Shown piece by piece: positions 31,297 through 39,442 of a stretch of 47,853 bases of DNA; position 1 is the stretch's first letter, and every line of letters starts with the position of its first letter. Below the pieces are notes generated by a model, which saw only the letters and a list, made by a program, of their open reading frames with translations, made no database searches and had not been told where the DNA came from. This DNA comes from Alphaproteobacteria bacterium (GTDB taxonomy: Bacteria > Pseudomonadota > Alphaproteobacteria > Rhizobiales > Xanthobacteraceae), in contig JAPLPD010000098.1 in assembly GCA_026400395.1 (NCBI GenBank), positions 1-47,853 of the forward strand. Direction: 5' to 3'. A program made the translations under genes and the position numbers.

Positions 31297-33993
31297 ATGA
31301 AAATGAGTTGGCGCACACTATCGAAGCGGCGGCGGTTTGCATTGGCCATCGTGGTGATCGCGGCGACGATCCTGATCTACATGAACACCGGACCGCGCGC
31401 CGGTCATATCCTCGACGAAGCCAGGCTGGCCAACCGCGATCACACCAGCTTCCCCGCCGCCGACGAAGACTATTTCAAGGGCATGGACGGCGATCTCGCG
31501 TACACCCCCGACGAGATCAAGGGGCGGAACATGTGGATCGTCTGGACCGGCGGCAACGACCGTCTCTGGGACAGATTGATTGCCGACACGCTCGGCAACC
31601 TCGATCTGGTGAAAACCCTCTCCTCCTATCCAGGGCTGCCGTACAGCCGCGACAACCGCTGGAACTATCTCGGCCTGCTCAACGAGCCTTGCTTCCAGAA
31701 AGCGACAGGTCCGAACCCAGAGCGCTTCGGGCTCTGGCTGGACACCCACGCGCCCGGCTGTGCGGCCGATCCGTTCGAGAACGAGAAAAAGTATCCGGGC
31801 GTCGCGATCGGCGCCCGCGGCAAGAACATCCCGGTCGGCTCCTACTACGGCTACGGAAGTGGAATCGTCGGGCTGCGCCTGTTTCCCAACCCGGATTTCG
31901 ACGAGGCTGCGCAAAAGCGCTGGGACCCGGTGCGCTATTACACCGATCCGAGCTACTACAACGACAAAAGCCTGGTGCGGCCATACCGCGTCGGCATGTC
32001 TTGCGGATTTTGCCACGTCGGTCCCGACCCGGTGCGGCCGCCGGCGGACGCCGAAAATCCCAAGTGGGAGAATATGTCGGGGACCGTCGGCGCCCAATAC
32101 TTCTGGGTCGATCGGATCTTCAACTGGGCCTCGGATAGCAAGAACTACATCTTCCAGCTCATGCACACGGCGCGGCCGGGCGCGCTCGACACCTCGCTCA
32201 TCACCTCCGACTACATCAACAATCCGCGCACCATGAACGCGGTCTATAACGTCGGCGCGCGCCTCGGCGTTGCGAAAGAGCTCGGCAAGGAAAAGCTGGC
32301 CGGCGGCAATCTCGATAACAAACAATTCAACGACTACGTCAAAACCGGGCCGCTGACGACGTTCTACGAGAAGCCGGACACGGTGTGGACGCCCCATGTC
32401 CTCAAGGACGGCTCCGACTCCGTCGGCGTTCTTGGCGCTCTGAACCGCGTGTACCTCAACATCGGCCTGTTCAGTGAGGAGTGGACGCAGCACTTCACGC
32501 CAGTGCTGGGCGGAACAGTCCTGTCGCCCATCAGGATCCGCGATGCACAGAAGAATTCCTCGTACTGGCGGGCGACCGAGGAGCAAACCACCAGCATGGC
32601 TTTGTACCTGACCAGGGCCGGGTTCCCGCACAAGCTCGCCGCGGCGCCCGGCGGAGCCGAGTATCTGAAGGAGGACGCGGCCACGCTCGATCGCGGCAAG
32701 GTTGTTTTCGCCGAGACATGCGCGCGATGCCACTCCAGCAAGGCGCCGACTCCGCCGCCGGAGGCCAATCTCGGGGCCTGCAAAACCGGCGACTACATGG
32801 CCTGCTGGGGCAGATACTGGAACTGGACCAAGACGGAAGGCTTCAAGTCGCAGATGCGCCAGATCGTGGCGAAGCCGGACTTCCTGGACGACAATTATCT
32901 TTCCAACGAGACGCGCGTGCCTTCGACGGTGCTGCAGACCAACCTGTGCAGCCCGCTCGCCACCAACGCGATCGCCAACCACATCTGGGAGGATTTCTCC
33001 TCGCAGACCTACAAGGACATGCCGTCCAACGGTACGGTCGATGTCGTCAACCCGCTCACCGGCAAGACTGCGAAGTTCACCATGCCGGCCGGTGGGCGCG
33101 GCTACACCCGGGCACCTTCCCTGGTCTCGATGTGGTCGACGGCGCCGTTCCTGGTCAACAACTCGGTCGGACGCTTCGAAGTGGAGCCATCGGTCGCGGG
33201 ACGCATGCGCTCATTCGACGACAGCATCCGGCAGATGCTGTGGCCGGAAAAGCGCCCGCGCGACAGCAAGCTCGGCAATGCCGTGCCGGGCCTGATCGAC
33301 CGCATTTCGGAGCCGGCCTATCTGATGATACCGAAGGGCCAGTTGCCGGCGCCGATCCAGTCCACGATCGGCTTCTGGAGCTGGCTGGTTCCCAGCGCAT
33401 TCACCGATGAGGTCCACAAATACGACTTCAAGGGCGCCACAATTGCCGGCAGCAACGCCATCACGAACGTCGCGGTGTCGTTTCCGCTGTCGACGTTTGT
33501 CGGTGGCGCGACCGTGACCGGTCCCGGTATCGCTCCGGGCAGCCGCGTGGTCGCGTTTGATGCGGCAAAGAAGACGCTGACCCTGGACAAGCCCGCGACG
33601 GCGGCCGGAGCCAACTTGGCGCTGGTTACCGAAGCGCCGGATGCCGGCGTACGGATCGGCCCGATTCCCGCGGGCATCCCCGTCAATCTGCTGGCAGGCG
33701 TCGAGTTGGCATCGGAAACGCCCAACATGATGGACCGGATCAAGCACACCATAAATCTGGCGGGCGGCATGTGGAGCGTGAAGGGCAACTGGGACACCTA
33801 CCAGAACTCCAACAACCCGGCGGAAAAGGAGAAGGCACTCGAGAATCTGCAAAGCGGGCTGTTGGCGCTGGATAAGTGTCCCGATTTCGTGGTCAACCGC
33901 GGACACTACTTCGGCACCGACCAGTTCACCGAAGAGCCCGCTTTGAGCGATGCGGACAAAGAGGCGCTGATCGGATTCCTGAAAACGTTCTGA
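31297..33993 (+). CDS. Large membrane-anchored diheme c-type cytochrome, distantly RoxA-like
   Basis: 898 residues, anchored by one N-terminal span (about 13-29), the rest periplasmic. Two heme-binding motifs: C236-GF-CH and C475-AR-CH. The C-terminal half contains YTRAPSLVSMWSTAPFLVNN, like the heme-distal region of RoxA/MauG/cytochrome c peroxidase proteins. Residues about 705-785 form a Gly/Val/Thr-rich all-beta insert (GGATVTGPGIAPGSRVVA) unlike the rest. GGGGAG precedes MKM. Sitting beside NADH dehydrogenase, aldehyde dehydrogenase and patatin genes, it may oxygenate or oxidise a hydrophobic substrate in the periplasm. That is inference; the family has few studied members. Confidence 0.82.
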   Translation: MKMSWRTLSKRRRFALAIVVIAATILIYMNTGPRAGHILDEARLANRDHTSFPAADEDYFKGMDGDLAYTPDEIKGRNMWIVWTGGNDRLWDRLIADTLGNLDLVKTLSSYPGLPYSRDNRWNYLGLLNEPCFQKATGPNPERFGLWLDTHAPGCAADPFENEKKYPGVAIGARGKNIPVGSYYGYGSGIVGLRLFPNPDFDEAAQKRWDPVRYYTDPSYYNDKSLVRPYRVGMSCGFCHVGPDPVRPPADAENPKWENMSGTVGAQYFWVDRIFNWASDSKNYIFQLMHTARPGALDTSLITSDYINNPRTMNAVYNVGARLGVAKELGKEKLAGGNLDNKQFNDYVKTGPLTTFYEKPDTVWTPHVLKDGSDSVGVLGALNRVYLNIGLFSEEWTQHFTPVLGGTVLSPIRIRDAQKNSSYWRATEEQTTSMALYLTRAGFPHKLAAAPGGAEYLKEDAATLDRGKVVFAETCARCHSSKAPTPPPEANLGACKTGDYMACWGRYWNWTKTEGFKSQMRQIVAKPDFLDDNYLSNETRVPSTVLQTNLCSPLATNAIANHIWEDFSSQTYKDMPSNGTVDVVNPLTGKTAKFTMPAGGRGYTRAPSLVSMWSTAPFLVNNSVGRFEVEPSVAGRMRSFDDSIRQMLWPEKRPRDSKLGNAVPGLIDRISEPAYLMIPKGQLPAPIQSTIGFWSWLVPSAFTDEVHKYDFKGATIAGSNAITNVAVSFPLSTFVGGATVTGPGIAPGSRVVAFDAAKKTLTLDKPATAAGANLALVTEAPDAGVRIGPIPAGIPVNLLAGVELASETPNMMDRIKHTINLAGGMWSVKGNWDTYQNSNNPAEKEKALENLQSGLLALDKCPDFVVNRGHYFGTDQFTEEPALSDADKEALIGFLKTF

Positions 33994-34014
33994 CGGCTGC
34001 AGGCTTCGCAGACC

Positions 34015-34045
34015 AACAGGGCCGTCGCACACCGCCGGCCCTGTT
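34015..34045. terminator. Bidirectional rho-independent terminator
   Basis: AACAGGGCC (34015-34023) pairs perfectly with GGCCCTGTT (34037-34045) across a 13-base loop, followed by TGTTT. It lies between the convergent cytochrome (+) and aldehyde dehydrogenase (-) genes and can serve both. Confidence 0.85.
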
Positions 34046-34066
34046 TGTTTACAGGACGCTGGCGGA

Positions 34067-35572
34067 TCAGCCTTGCAGGCGTCCGCCCTGCTGACTCGGG
34101 CGGCGCCCGATCAGGATCTTGATGAACCGTTCGGTCCATTGGGTGTAGGGCGGCTTGAGGAAGTGCCCGATCATGCGCCCCAGCAACGGGTTCATGAACA
34201 TCACGCCCTTGCGCTTGGAGAACGCATTGAAGCCATCCTCGCCATGGTAGGCCCCCATGCCGCTCGGACCGACGCCGCCGAACGGCAGATCGTTCTGCAC
34301 CAGATGGAAGATGCAGTCGTTGATCGTCGCGCCGCCCGAAGTGGTGCGCTCAAGGACGTGATCGATGCGGCCGCGATCGTTGTCGAAATAGTACAGCGCC
34401 AGCGGACGGTCGCGTTCGTTGATGTAGCGGATCGCCTCATCGACGGTGCGATACGTCACGACGGGCAGGATCGGGCCGAAGATTTCATCCTGCATGATGA
34501 GCATATCGTCGGTAACGCCGGTCACCAGCGTCGGCAGGAAAGCTCGGTTTTCCGCGGTCGGGGTCTCCGACGCCGGATTGATCTGCACGATCCGCGCACC
34601 CCTGCTGCGCGCGTCCTCGACCAGCTTGGCCATCCGCTCGAAGCCCGACTTGTTGATCATGTGGGTGTAGTCGGAATTGGCGACGATGGTCGGCAACCGC
34701 CGCGCCACCACGGCGGCGGCGTCCTTGACGAACTGATCGCGCTGCGATTCGTGGACCAGCGCATAGTCGGGAGCGACGCAGGTCTGGCCGGCGTTCCAGA
34801 ATTTCGCGGACACGATGCGATCGGCGGCCAGCCCCACCGGGTAGCTCTCATGCACCAGCGCCGGCGATTTTCCGCCAAGCTCCAGCGTCACCGGCGTCAG
34901 ATGCTCGGACGCCGCCTTCATCACCAGTTTGCCGACGCGGCCCGAGCCGGTGAAAATGATGTGGTCGAACGGCATCAGGGTGAACGCCGCGCCCATGTTG
35001 TCGCTGCCGCTGATCACGGTGACGTAATCGGGCGGAAAAATCTCGGCGATCAGCTTGGCGATCACCTCCGAGGTGGCGGGACCGAACGCCGACGGCTTGA
35101 TCATGGCGTGGTTGCCGGCCGCGAGCACGCTGACCAGTGGCGATAGCGTGAGCAGTATCTGGTAGTTCCACGCTCCGATGATTCCGACGACGCCGAGCGG
35201 CTGCTTGATGATGCGGCCGTTGCTCGGCCACCACGGGAAGCTCGCCATCACGCGCTCGGGGCGCATCCATTTCTTCAGATGCCGCTTGGCGTGGCGAATC
35301 TCGTCCATGATCGGGAAGATTTCCAGGAGCCGGGTTTCCTGGGGCGCGCGGTTGCCGAAGTCGGCGATGGAGGAGGCGACCAGATCCTTCTCATAGCGGA
35401 ACATCGCGGCGCGCAACGCGTCCAATGCCTCCAGACGTTCGGCGCAGCTTCGCGGAGGACGCTGCGCGAAGGCGTTTTTCTGAGCGTTGAAGATCGGCAG
35501 CAGCGCCGCCTTGCCGGCGGCGGCGGCGGCTTCGCGTGCGGCGGCGTCAGGCCGCGCAGTTTCAGTGCTCAT
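34067..35572 (-). CDS. Coniferyl-aldehyde-type NAD-dependent aldehyde dehydrogenase
   Basis: 501 residues of the class 3 / coniferyl aldehyde dehydrogenase group: KQPLGVVGIIGAWNYQILL, FTGSGRVGK, the catalytic base Glu in LELGGKSPALV, and the nucleophile Cys in NAGQTCVAPDY. A C-terminal hydrophobic stretch (GRMIGHFLKPPYTQW) resembles membrane-facing ends of fatty-aldehyde dehydrogenases. It oxidises an aldehyde to its acid. The context suggests fatty or aromatic aldehydes released nearby; the actual substrate is open. It is non-acylating, unlike the fused enzyme at 25836-27680. Confidence 0.9.
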   Translation of the reverse strand: MSTETARPDAAAREAAAAAGKAALLPIFNAQKNAFAQRPPRSCAERLEALDALRAAMFRYEKDLVASSIADFGNRAPQETRLLEIFPIMDEIRHAKRHLKKWMRPERVMASFPWWPSNGRIIKQPLGVVGIIGAWNYQILLTLSPLVSVLAAGNHAMIKPSAFGPATSEVIAKLIAEIFPPDYVTVISGSDNMGAAFTLMPFDHIIFTGSGRVGKLVMKAASEHLTPVTLELGGKSPALVHESYPVGLAADRIVSAKFWNAGQTCVAPDYALVHESQRDQFVKDAAAVVARRLPTIVANSDYTHMINKSGFERMAKLVEDARSRGARIVQINPASETPTAENRAFLPTLVTGVTDDMLIMQDEIFGPILPVVTYRTVDEAIRYINERDRPLALYYFDNDRGRIDHVLERTTSGGATINDCIFHLVQNDLPFGGVGPSGMGAYHGEDGFNAFSKRKGVMFMNPLLGRMIGHFLKPPYTQWTERFIKILIGRRPSQQGGRLQG

Positions 35573-35653
35573 GATTCCCCCCGGCAGGTTCGGGTGGATG
35601 GTATTTTATCGCTGGTGGCAATGCCAGTGGTCGTGCCGGAGCAGCACGCGGGC

Positions 35654-36754
35654 CTAGGACCCTAAGCGCTGCGCCCGCTCGGCGAGAAACGCCCGCCCGC
35701 GCTCCTCACCGTGCGCGAGCAACGCATCGACATTTTTCCGGCTGCGGTCGAGTTTGCCTTCGTAATCGAGCGACTGCTGCATTTCCGCGGACATTTCGAT
35801 CCACGGGATGTGGTAGGCCTTGTCCGGCTCCGACGCGAACGCCTTGGGAATTCGAACAGGCTGAGACACGTCGAACTGTTCGAGGAACTCCGGCTTGAAC
35901 GCGCCTAACAAAATCAGGTCGTTGATCATTTCAATCCACTTCAAATTCTGGAACATCGACACGTTTCCTTCGAGCTGATTGCGCCGGTCGGCGATTTCGT
36001 TCGCCATCACCGGCACGGATTGCCGCGCCGTCGGATTGATCTTGATGATCCAAATTTCATTCGGAATGTTTCCATCGCCCACAACCCCCTTGCGCACAAG
36101 GTCGTCGAGGGGCGGATTGTCTGAGAACAGACCATCCCAAAGCGCATCGTCACCCACCGGCACCGCTGGGAAAATGTTCGGAACTGCGGCGGAGGCGAGG
36201 ATGTGCTCCATCCGTATCGCCTCTTGACTTGAGTTGAATTTACGCAATCGTCCGGTGAGTACACTGGCTGCGCCGATGATAAGGACCGGAGGCTTTGACT
36301 GAGGACCCCACGCTGCGATCTCGTCGAAATCGATATGCCGCCGTAGCAGCGCCGGAAAATTCGAGAACTCGGCTCGATGTCCCGACGACGCGAACTGCCC
36401 CATGGCCTGTATCAGCGGCGAGGCAGGGCTCGTTTGATAGACAGGAAGAAAGCCGGAATTAACGAGACGCATCCATTCGATCATCACGGAGTTGAACATT
36501 TCCTCCGAGAAGTTCTGCGCGGTATTGTCGTGCCAGAAATCAATCAGCCGCTTCCAGACCGGCTGCTCTCCCTTGCGGAGCGAGTACCAGACGAGGGTGG
36601 CGCACAGCGCGCCTCCGGAGGTGCCGCTGATGCTGACGAATTCGAAATCGTCCTGCAAATGCGATTCTGACAGCGCCTTCAGAACCCCAGCCGTAAACGC
36701 CGTCTGACTGCCGCCCCCCTGACAGGCAATCGCAATTTTTGTCTTCATCCCCAA
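35654..36754 (-). CDS. Patatin-like phospholipase
   Basis: 366 residues, patatin family: CQGGGSQTAFTAGVL at the N-terminus (oxyanion loop), SISGTSGGALCATL with the nucleophile Ser, and LWDGLFSDNPPLDDL with the dyad Asp. No signal peptide, membrane span or cNMP domain, so it is a cytosolic acyl hydrolase. It lies upstream of the aldehyde dehydrogenase on the same strand (81-base gap) and is the second patatin in 7 kb. Substrate unknown. Confidence 0.88.
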   Translation of the reverse strand: MGMKTKIAIACQGGGSQTAFTAGVLKALSESHLQDDFEFVSISGTSGGALCATLVWYSLRKGEQPVWKRLIDFWHDNTAQNFSEEMFNSVMIEWMRLVNSGFLPVYQTSPASPLIQAMGQFASSGHRAEFSNFPALLRRHIDFDEIAAWGPQSKPPVLIIGAASVLTGRLRKFNSSQEAIRMEHILASAAVPNIFPAVPVGDDALWDGLFSDNPPLDDLVRKGVVGDGNIPNEIWIIKINPTARQSVPVMANEIADRRNQLEGNVSMFQNLKWIEMINDLILLGAFKPEFLEQFDVSQPVRIPKAFASEPDKAYHIPWIEMSAEMQQSLDYEGKLDRSRKNVDALLAHGEERGRAFLAERAQRLGS

Positions 36755-36855
36755 ACTCCACGGCCGCCGCCAATTAGACGGCCGTCACAACGGCCAGTGC
36801 ATACGAGAACAAGATGCCCGGCGATGATGCGCTAACGCTGAACGCATAATCCCCC

Positions 36856-38094
36856 TCAGTGACCCGCTAAAACCAGCGTCTGCACCGGCAGGAGAAGCGC
36901 CTGAACTCGCAGGATCATCGCATGCACGATGGCGACCGTGTCAACGACATGCAAGTATACGCGCCTGGCAAGGCCGACATCTTTTGACGCCAGCAACTCG
37001 TGGTTGTTGGTGTAGGCGTTGGCGATGCAACTGCTGCCGCGAGTCACCCCGTTCAGCCCCCCCTCGTACATCGGCTCCAGAAAGACGGTGATCGTCCCCC
37101 CCTTTGCAGACTGCTGGATATCGACGAGTTGATCCGAAATGCGGAATTGCCCCGCGGCAATGAAATCCTGCACATCGACCACCACCATCGGGATGATGGT
37201 GAGAGGTTTCGAAGCACAAGTTACTTCCGCTGCCATGCCCACCTTCATGACCTGCGCTTCGATCTGGCCGAAGCCCGCTTGCAACTGTCGCGACGAGGTC
37301 TCGTTGGGAATCAGCAATCCCGCCGGCCGCATGAACGGATTGACGACATCTCCGACTTTCAGTCCGAACTGCTCCACGCGTCCAGAAACTCCGGCGTAAA
37401 CAGTCGTTTTGGCCAATTCGACCTGGGCTTGCGCGAGCGCCGCTTCCGCGCTTGCCTTCTGCGCCGGCAGCAAGGTTGAGAGCTTTGCCTCGGCGGCCTG
37501 TTTCTCGGCGGTCGCGGTCATGATCCCGCCCTGCCTACCTTCGACAAGGTTCTGAAGCTTTTCAATATCGCGCGTCGCGACGATGCCGGGATTGCGCCGC
37601 TGCAACTCCTGCTTGGTCTGCAACTCTTCCAGGGCCTGCTCATAGGCGCCCTTGGCTTGCTGAATCCGGCCATCGGAACCGGAAATATCGGCACGCGCTA
37701 CCACCATGGCTGCATCGGCCTCGACGATGCGCAGACGTGCGGACTCGACCGCGGCCTGCTGGGTCGAACTGTCCAACTTGAAGATCGGCGCGCCTTTCGC
37801 AACCTCGTCACTCGCCTTCACGAAAATCTCTGCAACCCGGCCACTCACTTCGGGCACGATCGGAATGGTTCGGAAGAAATACGTGACGTTGTGTGTCGCG
37901 GGATGGTGGTAAAATATGATCGTGATCAGCGTGACCGTCAGCATCAGGCAGGCGGTGATCCCCACGCGCAATTCGAACCAAACGGAATAGAGTGTGATCT
38001 CCCGGCCGATCCGCTTGCCCTGCGCATAGCGACGATAGAGGTAGTCGGGAAATACGGTGAGCAGAGAACAGAGGATGAGCTCGATCATGCTCAA
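36856..38094 (-). CDS. HlyD/EmrA-type membrane fusion protein
   Basis: 412 residues. Two N-terminal spans (about 1-20 and 48-68), a biotinyl-lipoyl-like half (IPIVPEVSGRVAEIFVKASD), a helical hairpin rich in Ala/Gln/Glu (about 105-225), the second half (TTVYAGVSGRVEQFGLKVGD), and a beta-barrel C-terminus. Family members link inner-membrane pumps to outer-membrane exits. The start overlaps the upstream small membrane gene (ATGA). No pump gene is in the window; the YibH/YiaV-type pairs that stand without a pump are the closest match. Confidence 0.87.
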   Translation of the reverse strand: MSMIELILCSLLTVFPDYLYRRYAQGKRIGREITLYSVWFELRVGITACLMLTVTLITIIFYHHPATHNVTYFFRTIPIVPEVSGRVAEIFVKASDEVAKGAPIFKLDSSTQQAAVESARLRIVEADAAMVVARADISGSDGRIQQAKGAYEQALEELQTKQELQRRNPGIVATRDIEKLQNLVEGRQGGIMTATAEKQAAEAKLSTLLPAQKASAEAALAQAQVELAKTTVYAGVSGRVEQFGLKVGDVVNPFMRPAGLLIPNETSSRQLQAGFGQIEAQVMKVGMAAEVTCASKPLTIIPMVVVDVQDFIAAGQFRISDQLVDIQQSAKGGTITVFLEPMYEGGLNGVTRGSSCIANAYTNNHELLASKDVGLARRVYLHVVDTVAIVHAMILRVQALLLPVQTLVLAGH

Positions 38095-38498
38095 CCCCTA
38101 TGGTCGTGGGGATCGGCGCCCGGCGGCGTTCCGGCCGCCTCCGTGCCTGATCGTTTTTCCAACGCCCCCGCAATCCGATCGAGCGGCGTCGAAAAATCCG
38201 GAAGATCGATAAACGCCAGTAAGAGCCCCGCCACCCAGAACATGTGAATGTGCGTGAACAGCGCCAATAAACCGAGGATCGCCACGATCTCGAATTGCAA
38301 TTTCTTTGACTTGTGCGCCAAGCGCTCGGGCAGAGTATGCAGCCAAAAGAAAAGGCTGCCTACGACCATAAGAGTCGCGATCAGAACAACGGTGGTCAAT
38401 ACGAAGGCGACGTCCGTTTCACCAGGAGCGGTAATAAATCCTGGCAAATGATGCGACGCCAGCGGATGTGCAGATGCTGACAAGAAACGCTCTCCCAA
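38091..38498 (-). CDS. Small membrane protein, partner of the fusion protein
   Basis: Up to 135 residues with spans at about 31-53 and 66-95 (LGLLALFTHIHMFWVAG), reminiscent of DUF3302 proteins that pair with YiaV/YibH fusion proteins, and a charged tail. No ATG lies near the start; TTG at 38498 or TTG at 38483 (with GGGAGAG upstream) are the options. The stop overlaps the HlyD-like start by four bases, so translation is coupled. Function unknown. Confidence 0.65.
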   Translation of the reverse strand: MGERFLSASAHPLASHHLPGFITAPGETDVAFVLTTVVLIATLMVVGSLFFWLHTLPERLAHKSKKLQFEIVAILGLLALFTHIHMFWVAGLLLAFIDLPDFSTPLDRIAGALEKRSGTEAAGTPPGADPHDHRG

Positions 38499-38610
38499 AA
38501 ATTCAAACGCAAGCTGGCTACAATCAAGACAAGCCGGTCACCGACAAACGCTAAGAACGCTGCATTCCTGCCATGCCGAAAGGGCGCTGTCACTAGCAAC
38601 AGAAGGCGCG

Positions 38611-39333
38611 TCATCGACCGTGAGTGTCGCCCCGCGCGACCGGCGGCGCCACGAGCTGGCGCACGATCCCGATCAAAGCGGCCTGTGCGGGAGCCCCCTG
38701 TTCGCTAAATGCCTCGATCGAATTCGCCTCGGTCAGCCGGTTAAGCCTGGTCAACAGGCGTATGCGCTGACGGCGGGTCAACTTGGCCTCGGACGAGCGC
38801 CAGCGAAAAAACAGACGGTAAAGCTCGCCATCACCGAACAGTATGTTGAGTTCGTGAATCGTGACGTAAATGAGAAACAGCACCATCAACCAAATCTGGA
38901 CCGATAAAAACCGCGACCAGGAAAAGTGTTCGGCGAGGTGTCCAAGGAAGCCCGAGATAGCGCCGTGTTCGGTGAGGAAATGAACAAAGCCTTCGACGAG
39001 CCGGACGACCAGCACGCAAAACCATTAGACCGCGCTTTTGAACAGAATGGGTTGGATCAACGGAGCCCCATCGAAGCGGCGCATAAAAGGCATGGCGTCT
39101 GTGACCAGAACGGCCTTTCCGACGAGGAGTGCAGCCGCGGTCGCGGCAAAAAAACCGCTAAACTCTATCCCGTGCTCCTCCAAAACCAACCGCTTGGTCC
39201 ACAAGATCAAATTGAAGCCGATAAAGAAAAAAACTGTCGGCGGCAGCATGTGTTTGACTTAGACAAGCCACCAGTCGAAAGCGCGGCGCGGCAACTGCTT
39301 GGGTATGTCGGCGGCAAGCGCAGGCTGGCTCAT
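38611..39333 (-). pseudogene. Membrane protein gene with two in-frame TAA codons
   Basis: Read as one frame from ATG 39333: MSQPALAADIPKQLPRRAFD, WWLV, TAA (39261-39259), then VKHMLPPTVFFFIGFNLIL, further spans, LFKSAV, TAA (39027-39025), then WFCVLVVRLVEGFVHF, a third and fourth span and a basic C-terminus to 38611. Nothing is shifted: both stops fall where reading through gives one coherent protein of about 240 residues with four membrane spans. From what I recall of related Bradyrhizobium proteins, both positions are Tyr, one base change from TAA. It probably belonged to the fusion-protein operon. TAA is a normal stop elsewhere in the window, so this looks like true inactivation or two base-call errors. 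Confidence 0.75.
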
Positions 39334-39442
39334 ATGCAATCCCGAATGCGGTTCAGGGCGGAGTTCGGCGAACTCGGCCATTGGCGCCCCGTCTGTCCAA
39401 ATTGGCATCGACTGAAATGGCTGCGCGGCACGCGCTCGCTTC

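Noticed and set aside
38611-39333. TAA recoded as tyrosine
   Set aside because: TAA ends intact genes in this window (PRC-barrel, zinc-ribbon protein, cNMP-ALDH), so it is a normal stop.
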